A stretch of DNA of 50,272 bases. It comes from an uncultured bacterium (lineage in GTDB: Bacteria > Cyanobacteriota > Vampirovibrionia > Gastranaerophilales > Gastranaerophilaceae). Both the position numbers and the translations under genes were made by a program. The notes under the pieces are model-generated. The model was not told where the DNA came from. It worked only from the letters and a program-made list of their open reading frames with translations, and did not search any database. How positions within the stretch are numbered: the first letter of the stretch is position 1; each line of letters begins with the position of its first letter. The stretch lies in contig CASFCQ010000032.1 in assembly GCA_949293185.1 (NCBI GenBank), positions 1 through 50,272 of the forward strand, read 5' to 3'. Positions 11,844 through 20,360 of this stretch are shown in pieces.

Positions 11844-12333
11844 ATTGCTCTGCAGGCATGAAAATGCTGTTTTAATTTACCCTGCAGGCACATTTATACC
11901 AACTCAACAGCAAAAAAAAAGCTCTAATTTTCATTAGAGCAATACTTTTAATAGGAAGGGAAGGTTAGGAAGTTAGGTAGGTAGGTTAGTGTTAGTATGA
12001 AAGTCTCATCTTATTTAATATCTTTATTGTTTGTCTCGTTTTATTTATTTAATGCTTACATATATATAAAGTATATACAAACTTTAAAATTTCAGTTTTG
12101 AGTATATACTGTTACAATTCTTTACAATTAGGCAGAAATCCGTATAAAGGGGTAAAAAAAACCTCTAATGCTTTAAAGAGCAAAAGAGGTGAGCACTAAG
12201 TACAAGCAATCAGAAGAGTTGAGGATTTACATAGTCACTATAACGTCACAACAGTACAAAAACATTGCGCAAAATCGCTATGTTTATTTTTACTACTTTA
12301 GGGTAAGATTACTAATAGGCGGCAATTTCTAAT
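11844..12333. other. Intergenic region, 490 bp, with hairpins and a G-rich tract
   Basis: No gene is visible. The segment holds a hairpin (11921-11940), a G-rich stretch with repeated 'ggtta'/'ggta' units (11951-11993), and a second imperfect hairpin around 12161-12193 (cctct/agagg). The last part is AT-rich and precedes the next gene. Some of it may be the 5' untranslated region of that gene. Confidence 0.5.
11912..11940 (-). terminator. Hairpin with A-tract, terminator-like on the minus strand
   Basis: A perfect 8-bp stem (gctctaat/attagagc, 11921-11940) with a 4-nt loop has nine A on its left. Read on the minus strand it is a textbook intrinsic terminator. On the plus strand only a weak T stretch follows. 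The plus-strand rsmH cluster ends just upstream, so it may act in both directions. Confidence 0.5.
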
Positions 12334-13356
12334 ATGAAAATAAACATACACAGACCAACTAGCACACCGAAAACAAATTTTAAAAGCGCTTATAACAACA
12401 AAATGCTTCTCAAAGGGCTGGAATTTGCGGCAAATAACAGCGCGCTTTTTTGCGCAACAACATCTCTTATGTTTTCCACAATCGCAAGACCGGCAGCAAT
12501 ACTCGCCACCCCTAAAACTGACAAAAAAAACAAACGTTATGCCTGCGCAAAATCTCTTGCCTCAAGCGCTGTCGGCTACCTCATTATGTTCGCTGCGTCG
12601 AATCCCGTTGCAAGAGCAATAAAAAAAATAGATACCAATCCGTCAGAATTTTTAAACAAATCTGCCGTCAAAAATTTAAAATCAGGCTCTAAAACACTGG
12701 CAAAATCAAATGTTTATCAGTTTGCAACCCAGTTATTCAAGCTGGGATTAGGTTTTGTTATTGCTGTTCCAAAATCAGCTTTAACCTGTTTTTTAATTCC
12801 GCCGATTATGAGTTTGTTTTTCAAAGACACGAAAAATAACCCGCATTCCAAGCCAAAAACTCACTCATCAGTAATATCTTTTAAAGGCGTATACACTGCC
12901 GCCACAGAAAAAATTGCCAGAGGTATAGGAAAAATACTCAACACAAAACCTCTGCAAAAATTTGCAAAAAAATATGCTGATACAAACTTTGCCCAGCATA
13001 TTATGAATATGACGGATGTTGTTTTGACAGCAGCGTTTATCAACAGTGCCGCAAAAAATAAAAAAATAGAAAATGACCGCAAAAAAGCTCTGATATACAA
13101 TTCCGCAATATCAACAGGGCTAAGTATTGCAGGCGGATATGCAATCCACCACTATACAAAAAAACCGACCGAAAAATTTATACAAAAATTTAAAGAAGCA
13201 AACAAAAACTCGCCTCTGCTTGAAAAATACATAGAAGGTATAAAAATAGCAAAACCCGCACTTATTCTCGGAGGAATTTATTATATATTTATTCCGGTTA
13301 TTTCCACATTTCTTGCGGACAGAGCGGACAAAAAACACAATATAAAGCTTTATTAA
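12334..13356 (+). CDS. Multi-pass membrane protein with FKG motif
   Basis: A 340-residue protein of unknown function. An N-terminal TNFKSAY motif (about residues 14-20) and an internal VISFKGVY motif (about 180-187) each precede a hydrophobic section. Likely membrane segments are near 30-60, 75-95, 130-160, 215-225, 250-270 and 305-325. The linkers are very rich in Lys. The two motif-plus-hydrophobic blocks again suggest a two-unit architecture, as in the 833-residue protein at 7523. There is no cleavable signal peptide and no recognised family. Confidence 0.7.
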   Translation: MKINIHRPTSTPKTNFKSAYNNKMLLKGLEFAANNSALFCATTSLMFSTIARPAAILATPKTDKKNKRYACAKSLASSAVGYLIMFAASNPVARAIKKIDTNPSEFLNKSAVKNLKSGSKTLAKSNVYQFATQLFKLGLGFVIAVPKSALTCFLIPPIMSLFFKDTKNNPHSKPKTHSSVISFKGVYTAATEKIARGIGKILNTKPLQKFAKKYADTNFAQHIMNMTDVVLTAAFINSAAKNKKIENDRKKALIYNSAISTGLSIAGGYAIHHYTKKPTEKFIQKFKEANKNSPLLEKYIEGIKIAKPALILGGIYYIFIPVISTFLADRADKKHNIKLY

Positions 13357-13425
13357 GAAATACTGTAAAATACTATACTACCTGTTATATAATATAAATT
13401 ATCTTAGACTTAGGAGTATCAAAAT

Positions 13426-14190
13426 ATGAAAAAATTATTATCATTGGTTTTATGTTTGTCAGTGCTGTGTGTTACAGGTCTGAGCGCAGATGCCAAAAAA
13501 GCGAAAAAATCCAATCAGGAAGAAACACAGGTAAAGGATGCACAATTCTACTATAACGAAGGACTCAGGTACGAAACACATAACAACAAAGAAGGCGCTA
13601 TTGATGTCTATGCAAAAGCTGTAGAATTAGAGCCGGATTTTGACGCAGCAAGAGCTAAAAAAGCGCAGCTTTCTTATTTTTACGGCAGATACGAAGAAGC
13701 TCTGGCTGATTTTGAGTATCTTGAAAGCAGACCCGGCTACGGCGTAGGCGCTTTTTATGATGACAGAATAGACTGCAGACTTAAACTAGGACAGTACTCA
13801 GAAGCACTGGATGACATGTATGAGGTAATACTTGCTTTCTGCGGACAGGTTAAAGTTTATGAACAGATGAAACAGCTTGCTTCTGAACATCCGGAACTTG
13901 CTTACAAACTAAAACCGGAATCTCATCCTGAATTAAACGAAAAATATAAAGAAAACGCAAAAATCATGAGAGATTATGCAAGAACATTTAAAGATGCAAG
14001 AAACGGAATCAATGAACCTGAACTTTATGATTTCTTTATGAATGTTGCAATTGCACTGAACCCCGAATCCCTGAACACAGAGTGGGACGGCACAGTAGAA
14101 GTCGGTGCAAAAACTATCAGAAAAGGTCCATCAGGTCACGATGAAGTAACAGAAGCTGACATTAACAGCACAACAGAAACAAACGAATAA
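13426..14190 (+). CDS. Exported TPR-repeat protein
   Basis: A 254-residue protein with a signal peptide (about 1-23, LVLCLSVLCVTGLSADA). TPR units follow (about 40-135: FYYNEGLRYETHNNKEGAIDVYAKAVELEPDFDAA, then AKKAQLSYFYGRYEEALADFEYLE). The C-terminal part is polar with no recognised domain. TPR proteins of this kind usually scaffold complexes. Export suggests a periplasmic or envelope partner (inference). A ribosome binding site (taggag) lies 10-15 bp upstream of the ATG. A terminator follows. Confidence 0.75.
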   Translation: MKKLLSLVLCLSVLCVTGLSADAKKAKKSNQEETQVKDAQFYYNEGLRYETHNNKEGAIDVYAKAVELEPDFDAARAKKAQLSYFYGRYEEALADFEYLESRPGYGVGAFYDDRIDCRLKLGQYSEALDDMYEVILAFCGQVKVYEQMKQLASEHPELAYKLKPESHPELNEKYKENAKIMRDYARTFKDARNGINEPELYDFFMNVAIALNPESLNTEWDGTVEVGAKTIRKGPSGHDEVTEADINSTTETNE

Positions 14191-14231
14191 CAAAGTACCT
14201 GCGCTTTTTGCGCAACACTTATAAAATTTGG

Positions 14232-14266
14232 AAAAAGCCTCCTGATATTAAATAAGGAGGTTTTTT
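14232..14266 (+). terminator. Rho-independent terminator
   Basis: The stem aaaaagcctcct / aggaggtttttt closes an 11-nt loop and is followed by T residues. It lies about 40 bp after the TPR gene. Confidence 0.8.
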
Positions 14267-14273
14267 ATATTTT

Positions 14274-14566
14274 GTAATCTAATCTAGTGTCGCAGTTGCT
14301 GCCGGCTGACCGCAGCCAGCACCTGCTCACCTTTGCCTTCTTTTTCGGCTGAACTGTGGTGAAGCCTGAAAAATGGCTTCACTATGTGAACAATGTGCCA
14401 CTCGCCTACACTTAACTTCGTTAAGTTTCGGTGACAGGCTCACAAGTATCGCTTACGCTCTACTGTTCGCTTTGTCAAAAAATTCGTTCACGTCGCTTAC
14501 CTCTCACAAAACCAGCCACCGGCTGCTTTTGTTCGGCAGAGCCTTATCACGAATTTTTTTCGAACA
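14274..14566 (-). repeat. Mosaic intergenic repeat, copy A
   Basis: On the minus strand one end reads gttcgaaaaaaattcgtga and continues taagg. The middle holds gcgacgtgaacgaattttt. The other end reads gcaactgcgacactagatta. These blocks recur in copies B (19336-19456) and C (22141-22274). The block carrying gtgaagccatttttcaggct and ttcagccgaaaaagaaggca is shared only with copy C. The repeat lies between convergent genes and ends 1-2 bp before the stop codon of the gene at 14568. Confidence 0.75.
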
Positions 14567-14567
14567 A

Positions 14568-15419
14568 TTAAAAACCGTAAAAATTCCAGCGCAAGCGCAC
14601 GCCGGTCTCTTTATGATATGTTGAGCCGTAAGCACCTACTGAAAGATAAGAATTATCTTTCAATTTAGACTTGTAGCTTACCTCAAAAGCAGCATCGCTC
14701 TTAAAACAAGAAACATTTGCCCTCAAATATGAGTTTTTGTTAATGCGCTGTGAATATCCGGCAGAAACCCCGGGATTATCTTTATTTAAATATACACGAC
14801 CGTCGACAGAGCTGTTGGGCATGCTGTAGCTCGATGACACTTGCAGGGTATTATCAAAAGGCTCATACTCTAATTCACTTTTGAATGTAGTATAACCTCC
14901 AGGAGATTTATTCTCGTATTTCAGACCTATTGATTTGTCAAAATAGTCTACAACAGTGCCGGCTTCTGCAGTCGGGGTAATTTTTTTCATAGCAGAAAAT
15001 TCATCAACCGACACATCGTATTTTACATCTTTGAAAAATGAAGATTTCTTTTCCACAGACGGGGTCTCAGGACGGAAAACAGCATCAGCTGCGCTGTTGC
15101 CCTTCTTTTTAATCTGATGTTCAACAGCCTCGGGTGTCGTTGTTGGCACTGTGCCTGCAGGGTTTAAATAATCGGGAGCAACTGCCTTTTTCTTGTTAAA
15201 AAGTTTTTTAGCACCTTTTTCAAGCGTGTCTAAAATATCTTTGCCCCGTCTTTCCAATATGCCAATCTCGGTAGAATAACTGTCCACTGCTGCATCAAGA
15301 AGCATATCGTCACCGTCATTGTCCGACATAACTCTAAAAAACATCTTAAAGTTATCACCGTCATCAGGCAGCGATTGTCTATTTTTTGGATTTTCTAAAT
15401 TATTATTGTCATCAGACAT
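14568..15419 (-). CDS. Beta-strand-rich protein, possible surface or outer-membrane protein
   Basis: A 283-residue protein that I do not recognise. Residues 1-150 are polar and disordered-looking, with a KKLFNKKK segment near 70-77. Residues about 165-283 consist of alternating short strands (IGLKYEN, YTTFKSELEYEP, LQVSSSYSMP, AAFEVSYKSKL, YLSVGAYGSTY). It ends in RLRWNFYGF with a terminal Phe, as in outer-membrane beta-strand proteins. There is no signal peptide, so a true barrel role is uncertain. The repeat directly abuts its 3' end. Confidence 0.65.
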   Translation of the reverse strand: MSDDNNNLENPKNRQSLPDDGDNFKMFFRVMSDNDGDDMLLDAAVDSYSTEIGILERRGKDILDTLEKGAKKLFNKKKAVAPDYLNPAGTVPTTTPEAVEHQIKKKGNSAADAVFRPETPSVEKKSSFFKDVKYDVSVDEFSAMKKITPTAEAGTVVDYFDKSIGLKYENKSPGGYTTFKSELEYEPFDNTLQVSSSYSMPNSSVDGRVYLNKDNPGVSAGYSQRINKNSYLRANVSCFKSDAAFEVSYKSKLKDNSYLSVGAYGSTYHKETGVRLRWNFYGF

Positions 15420-15507
15420 AGTATACCCCGTGCTATATATATAAAGTATATTTTTTAGAAAAAATTGCCTTAAAATAAGATTATTTTTATGTTATTATCC
15501 AAAACAA

Positions 15508-16500
15508 ATGCAAAATAATTTATCAAAAAAAATTTTAATAATAAGACTCGGTGCAATAGGGGATGTCGTGCACTCTACAATTATTGCACAGGCAATAAAA
15601 AGTACTTATCCGCAGCATCAAGTGGACTTTATTACAGCCAAAAGCATATGTTCGGTACTTGAAAATAATTCTTATATTGATAACGTAATTCCCTTTGACA
15701 TGAAGCAAAAAGACAATATCTTTTATCTTATAAAAAAGGGGCTAGAGCTGCGAAAGACAAAATACGATTTTATTATAAATCTTACTAATGCGGCAAGAAA
15801 CTTTATAATGATTTATTTTGCTAACCCCAAAACTCTAGTAAAAAGAAATGCACAAAGGGTTCACGCTGTTGATGCTTTTTATAATACAGCGTGTGATGCA
15901 CTGGGAGAGCTAAAAAAACCGGAATATCTTGATTTAGGCATAGATAAAGAAATCCAAAACAAATTTAAACAGGAACTTTCCGCTATGCAGCATCCGCTGG
16001 TAATTCTCAGCCCAGGCGGAGAAAATGACTCTCAACGTCAGGGACGCATCTGGGTAGATGAATACTGGAAACAACTCGGAAATATGCTTGTTGAAAAATA
16101 CGGAGCATCTGTTTTTGTAATAGGTTCACCGGCTGAAGCAAAAAATCACAGCCAATATCAGGACATAAAAAATTCGCATATATATTCAGGCAAACTGTCT
16201 TTAAAAGAAACTGCTGCGCTAATATCACTTTGCGACCTGTTCATTTCCGGCGATTCCGGACCTTTGCATATGGCAGACGCAGTAGGGGCAAAAACAATTG
16301 CTCTGATGGGTTCTACTCACCCGCGCTCAAGCTCGGCTTACAGTAAAAACGGTACATTTATTGAACCGACAATAAGCTGCAGGTACTGCGGACAAAGAAA
16401 ATGCAAAATGTTAGGAGAAGGAGAAAAATTTACCCCCTGCATGTGCTCGATAAAACCGGAAAAAGTAATGGAAGTTGCAGACTCCATTCTTGGGAAATAA
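15508..16500 (+). CDS. Glycosyltransferase family 9 (heptosyltransferase-like)
   Basis: A 330-residue GT-B enzyme of the ADP-heptose:LPS heptosyltransferase superfamily. The N-terminal signature ILIIRLGAIGDVVHST, the nucleotide-sugar region ILSPGGENDSQRQGRIW, and the C-terminal block FISGDSGPLHMADAVGAKTIALMGSTHP are all clear. A Cys-rich tail (CRYCGQRKCKMLGEG..CMC) follows, as in many heptosyltransferases. It probably adds a sugar to a cell-envelope glycan; whether that is LPS cannot be told. The gene is divergent from the beta-strand-rich gene and is not in an obvious operon. Confidence 0.88.
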   Translation: MQNNLSKKILIIRLGAIGDVVHSTIIAQAIKSTYPQHQVDFITAKSICSVLENNSYIDNVIPFDMKQKDNIFYLIKKGLELRKTKYDFIINLTNAARNFIMIYFANPKTLVKRNAQRVHAVDAFYNTACDALGELKKPEYLDLGIDKEIQNKFKQELSAMQHPLVILSPGGENDSQRQGRIWVDEYWKQLGNMLVEKYGASVFVIGSPAEAKNHSQYQDIKNSHIYSGKLSLKETAALISLCDLFISGDSGPLHMADAVGAKTIALMGSTHPRSSSAYSKNGTFIEPTISCRYCGQRKCKMLGEGEKFTPCMCSIKPEKVMEVADSILGK

Positions 16501-16814
16501 ATTTTACCGGTAGAAAATAAAACATTAGTTCTTTTGATTTTCACGTCATTCTTGTATATATTCAGTAATTTGGTGACAAAAATTTTAACATTTAAAGAAT
16601 ATGCAGTTATTTGTATAGCCGCTTACACTGCTTACGCAGTTTTGTTTATTATTGCTTCGGCAGAAAATTTTTATATTATTTATGTTAAGAAAGAATTATT
16701 TCCGTCACCTAATTACGTATCATCTACAAGTATAACGACTGATTTTACAGTACATAAACAACAAAAAAGGAGAATATTTCTATTCTCCTTTTTCGTAAAA
16801 GCTGTTTGTATCAA
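16501..16814. other. Intergenic region between convergent genes
   Basis: The 314 bp hold one terminator hairpin (16764-16793) and otherwise AT-rich sequence. A 94-codon plus-strand frame here runs straight through the terminator and into the antisense of the SLH gene, so it is not accepted as a gene. Confidence 0.6.
16764..16793 (-). terminator. Bidirectional-looking terminator after the SLH gene
   Basis: A perfect 13-bp stem (aaaaaggagaata / tattctccttttt) with a 4-nt loop has A and T tracts on either side. It lies 21 bp beyond the stop codon of the minus-strand SLH gene. Confidence 0.8.
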
Positions 16815-18272
16815 TTAGAATACAATTTTCAACTCTTCGTTAGGATTCAAGCTTGAATCGTTAGAATAAGCAGGTACGATTAAGTATCTTACTTCATCAG
16901 TAAATTCATAAATTACACCGAATGTACCGCTTACAATCAATTTGCAAATATCATAAGTACCGATACCGAGTGTAGCTAATGATTTACCAACGTTGATAAC
17001 ACCTGCACCCGGGTGCAATGTAAATGTATCAACAAAAGCGGTTGACAATTCGTCACCGAATTCTTCGAGGCTGTCGCCTGCAACATCAACGCCTGTGCCT
17101 ACAGTTCTTACAGCTACACCGACAACTCTGCCTGCAGCACTGAACGGAGCACCGAGCAATCTTGCTAAGATATTCGGATTTTTCAAAGCAGCAACCTGTG
17201 CCTGTGAAATTTCTTTCGGGAACTCAGCACATTTATCGCCGTCTTTAATTTTAACGAATTTAACTTTTATGTAACCCGGATTTTTAATACCAGGTCTTAC
17301 AACTTGAACAACTTCGCCTTTTACTTTAGAACCGGCTTTGAAAGTTTGACCGTTTACAGTAACATCAGCAGTTGTTTTAGCTGTAAATCTGTCACCTGCG
17401 TTAGATGTTCTTGCAGAAAGTCTGTCTAAGATTTTTACGTTAAGAACAACAGGTGCGTAGTTTTTGATAGCATCAGGTGCATTTTTGTCTTTTGCGATTG
17501 AATTTTTACCTGTCCAGTTTTCTTTCAATGAGCAAATGAGATATGCAACCTGTTCTTTTGAAAGATATTCGTCAGAGTTTACTCTGTCAGGATTAGGAAT
17601 ATCTTTTAATAAATCAGAAGCAACAACTTCTTTTGTCGGTGCAATAGCCCAGCGAGGAATATTGTTGATATCTTTGTCATTAAATTTAGGAACGATTAAG
17701 CTTCTGTCTGTAGCAACGTCAATAAGCTGTGCTACTGTAGCAAAAACTTCCGCTTTAGTAACAGGCTGGTCAGGTCTGAATTTTTTGTCTGGATAACCAA
17801 TCATAACGCCGCCGTTTAATGCACCGTAAATCCAATCTTTAGCCCAGTAATTTGACGGGATATCTTTGTAGGATTTAGATACTGATTTGTTGTTCAGACC
17901 GAATTCTTCAGCGAGAATAACAGCGAGTTCTGAACGCAAAACAGGCATTTTTGCATTAAAGTTAGATGCATTTTGTTTCTTTTCAAGAAGATTCATCAAT
18001 GCTTCCACTCTTGAGCCGATAACAACATTTTCTTTGTTGGTAATGCCCATGTGATTTTTCTTTTTGTAAACTTTTCCGCCGACAATATAAGTTTCTTTAG
18101 CTGTGTTCAACTGTTGAGCCTGAGAACCAAACATAGTCGGGTGTGCATAAGCTTCCATCTTGTGAGTAGGTTTGTTTTTGTCGCATTGTTTTGCACAATC
18201 TTTAGCCATTGCGCAAGAAGCAGACACCAAAACCACCAATGTAGAAGCAAGCAGAATTTTAAAATTTTTCAT
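16815..18272 (-). CDS. Exported SLH-domain protein
   Basis: A 485-residue protein with a signal peptide (about 1-23, ending SCAMA). S-layer-homology repeats follow: SYKDIPSNYWAKDWIYGALNGGVMIGYPD (about 145-173), then KAEVFATVAQ, and a third unit to about residue 255. The C-terminal half includes a segment DRFTAKTTADVTVNGQTFKAGSKV (about 290-315), similar in type to that of the second SLH protein at 26940. In cyanobacteria and relatives such SLH modules bind peptidoglycan-linked polymer and anchor outer-membrane proteins. An envelope-anchoring role is therefore likely. The gene stands alone, is divergent from the alpha/beta-hydrolase gene, and is followed by a strong terminator. Confidence 0.85.
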   Translation of the reverse strand: MKNFKILLASTLVVLVSASCAMAKDCAKQCDKNKPTHKMEAYAHPTMFGSQAQQLNTAKETYIVGGKVYKKKNHMGITNKENVVIGSRVEALMNLLEKKQNASNFNAKMPVLRSELAVILAEEFGLNNKSVSKSYKDIPSNYWAKDWIYGALNGGVMIGYPDKKFRPDQPVTKAEVFATVAQLIDVATDRSLIVPKFNDKDINNIPRWAIAPTKEVVASDLLKDIPNPDRVNSDEYLSKEQVAYLICSLKENWTGKNSIAKDKNAPDAIKNYAPVVLNVKILDRLSARTSNAGDRFTAKTTADVTVNGQTFKAGSKVKGEVVQVVRPGIKNPGYIKVKFVKIKDGDKCAEFPKEISQAQVAALKNPNILARLLGAPFSAAGRVVGVAVRTVGTGVDVAGDSLEEFGDELSTAFVDTFTLHPGAGVINVGKSLATLGIGTYDICKLIVSGTFGVIYEFTDEVRYLIVPAYSNDSSLNPNEELKIVF

Positions 18273-18441
18273 AGACTTCTCCTAACTATTCTCATTTTCC
18301 TTTTACAGAAAACCACACCTCATTATCTATGTTTTAAACAATTACGTCAAGCCCTAAAGAGTATTTTTTTTATCAATTTTTTATTTAACTGGCAAAATTC
18401 AAAAATTAAGCTAAATTGTTGTATTAAAAAAGGAGATACAA

Positions 18442-19332
18442 ATGTATACGGTTGATTATTCCATAAAGCAGACAGATAAACACAATATTTTTAACAGCAC
18501 AAATGTTTTTAACATTCCGGCGATTTTGAATTCAATAAAAAATTATGAAAAAAATTTTTATGCTGAAAACTCAAAACTTACAAAACAAGCCTCATATCCG
18601 CTAATAAAAGAGCTAAAAAACTGTGTAAAACAAAAAACAATATTAACTAAAGACAATGTAAAAATAGACATATGGGATATAAACCCTTTCCGATGCAAAA
18701 AATACATAATATTTTGCGAAGGAATAAGCAGCGAAAAAAGCAACCCTTTGCAGCAAAAAATTTATCAAAAACTCACCGACTCCGGCTGGGGAGTAATTGC
18801 TTTTGACTATAGAGGCAAGGGCAAAAGCAGCGGATATTTTTCCCAAAACGGCGCACGTGCTGATATGAACGCTGTATTTAACTATTTGATTTTACAAGGG
18901 ATAAATCCGTCAGACATTGGCATAATAGGACACTCTCTGGGCAGTGCGGTAGCTGTTGATTTTGCGATGAGGCACAAAACAGCTTTTACTATCCTTATAA
19001 ATCCTTTTTTCAAGGCGGCGGATATGGCAAAAAAGATTGCCCAAAAAGCAAGCATGCCTGATATTGTAAGAAAAGTTATTCGCAATCTTCCGGCGTTTTT
19101 AATACCGCTTAAAAACAACTTTGACAATGCAAATGCACTAAAGAAAATCAAATCTCCGGTTTATATTATCCACACAAAAGACGACCCTGTCATACCTGTA
19201 GAACATGCCAGAAAGCTTGCATCAATAAATAACTGTAAAAATATTTTATACACGGAACTCAAAGGCAGCGACCACGAGTTGAACGACGAAAAAATCGATT
19301 GCTGTTTAAAATTTATTGAAAGGTATTTATAA
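18442..19332 (+). CDS. Alpha/beta hydrolase, serine-nucleophile type
   Basis: A 296-residue cytoplasmic hydrolase. The fold shows FDYRGKGKSSG, the nucleophile elbow GHSLGS (Ser165), an acid in HTKDDPVIP and a final His in GSDHELND. This completes a Ser-Asp-His triad of the BAAT/serine aminopeptidase S33-like group. The first 80 residues are an N-terminal extension without a recognised domain. The substrate is unknown; an esterase or acyl-hydrolase role is the safest statement. A ribosome binding site (aaggaga) lies 6 bp before the ATG. Repeat copy B begins 4 bp after the stop codon. Confidence 0.82.
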   Translation: MYTVDYSIKQTDKHNIFNSTNVFNIPAILNSIKNYEKNFYAENSKLTKQASYPLIKELKNCVKQKTILTKDNVKIDIWDINPFRCKKYIIFCEGISSEKSNPLQQKIYQKLTDSGWGVIAFDYRGKGKSSGYFSQNGARADMNAVFNYLILQGINPSDIGIIGHSLGSAVAVDFAMRHKTAFTILINPFFKAADMAKKIAQKASMPDIVRKVIRNLPAFLIPLKNNFDNANALKKIKSPVYIIHTKDDPVIPVEHARKLASINNCKNILYTELKGSDHELNDEKIDCCLKFIERYL

Positions 19333-19335
19333 ATT

Positions 19336-19456
19336 GTCCGAGAAAAATTCGTGATAAGGAGCAAAGCGACGTGAACGAATTTTTGGAGTGTCACATTGAA
19401 AAGGTGAGCAGTGACGGCTCGAAGACTCGAGGCGGCAACTGCGACACTAGATTAGA
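19336..19456 (+). repeat. Mosaic intergenic repeat, copy B
   Basis: It starts gtccgagaaaaattcgtgat, contains gcgacgtgaacgaattttt and aaggtgagcagtga, and ends gcaactgcgacactagatta. The first 60 bases are nearly identical to copy C. The inner arms aaaaattcgt / acgaattttt form a hairpin. It lacks the central block shared by copies A and C. Confidence 0.8.
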
Positions 19457-19474
19457 TATAAATGTAAGCTTTAG

Positions 19475-20314
19475 TTAAAATATAGATTTTATATGGCTGT
19501 CTGTTCCGCCGGTTACAAACATTTTGAACTTTTTAATAAGTTTATCTAACAAGGGCTTAACAGCACTGACATATTCTTTATCCCATCTTTTGTATTGATA
19601 ATTTCCTTCAACACCGTCTATACCGTGTTCTTTCAAAAAGGCAAAAAAGTCATCATTAATTTTGTCCGGCGTAACTATCGGATGCGCCCAGGATAAAATA
19701 CCACCGGCTTCTTTTATTTTTTTAACATCCGAAACCTGATTGTTAGAAGCAAACCCTTTCATCATCGGTTCAAGATTTTTATCAAACGGATTAAACCCCA
19801 GTCCTACTGCCTCAAACGCCGGATGCGGTTCTTTATAGCCATGCAGCAGAAATTCACACCCTGTAACAAATTTAAAATTTTTATACTTTTCAGGCTTTTG
19901 CGCAATAAGGGCAATTACTTCCTGAACACTTTTTACTCTGTCATGATCGGTAATAGCTGCACAAAATGCAGGCAGCCCATCATTGGCTTTGCCGGATTGA
20001 AAGATTTTATCAGCCCAACTGCAAGACTTTTCGAGAAACTCTTCAGGAGTCAGACTGCCGTCAGATGCTGTAGTATGCAAGTGGAAATTAGCTCTGAAAT
20101 TATCCCCGACCTCGTAGTGTTTTGGTTTTAGTTTTTTAATAATATTTTTTAATTCAACCGGTCCGGCGACAGCGTTCAAATCTTTGATATTGCACAAAAT
20201 TCCGAAACTCTCCTGTAACCCCTTTTGCAATAACTTTTTATATGCAGCATCTCTAGGATGCAGATATGCACATTTAAAAGAAATTTTATTGTTGGTATTT
20301 AAGTTGACTTTCAT
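19475..20314 (-). CDS. PHP-domain metal-dependent hydrolase
   Basis: A 279-residue protein with the polymerase-and-histidinol-phosphatase fold. Metal-binding motifs are FHLHTTASDGSLTP (about 80-93), ITDHD (about 128), the conserved GCE (about 160), WAHP (about 218) and a C-terminal GTDSH. PHP enzymes hydrolyse phosphoesters using two or three metal ions. The substrate here is unknown. The N-terminus holds K-I-S-F-K-C-A (about 9-15), a variant of the FKG motif of other window genes, followed by about 60 residues outside the PHP domain. It reads toward the hydrolase gene and repeat copy B. Confidence 0.82.
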   Translation of the reverse strand: MKVNLNTNNKISFKCAYLHPRDAAYKKLLQKGLQESFGILCNIKDLNAVAGPVELKNIIKKLKPKHYEVGDNFRANFHLHTTASDGSLTPEEFLEKSCSWADKIFQSGKANDGLPAFCAAITDHDRVKSVQEVIALIAQKPEKYKNFKFVTGCEFLLHGYKEPHPAFEAVGLGFNPFDKNLEPMMKGFASNNQVSDVKKIKEAGGILSWAHPIVTPDKINDDFFAFLKEHGIDGVEGNYQYKRWDKEYVSAVKPLLDKLIKKFKMFVTGGTDSHIKSIF

Positions 20315-20360
20315 ATGAAAAGAATTAAAATCAGGTGTTTTTTAAGAACAGTTTCCGCAA

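Larger units (their letters stand above)
14191..14567. other. Intergenic region between convergent genes, mostly repeat
   Basis: The region holds the terminator of the TPR gene (14232-14266) and repeat copy A (14274-14566). No gene is supported. The reading frame at 14373-14624 runs through the repeat and is antisense to the end of the minus-strand gene. Confidence 0.6.

Noticed and set aside
14373-14624. 83-codon plus-strand frame
   Set aside because: It lies within repeat copy A and runs into the antisense of the gene at 14568.
16534-16818. 94-codon hydrophobic plus-strand frame
   Set aside because: It passes through a strong terminator hairpin and its end is antisense to the SLH gene. 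No ribosome binding site is visible.
18051-18455. 134-codon plus-strand frame
   Set aside because: It is antisense to the signal peptide and N-terminus of the SLH gene and overlaps the start of the alpha/beta-hydrolase gene.
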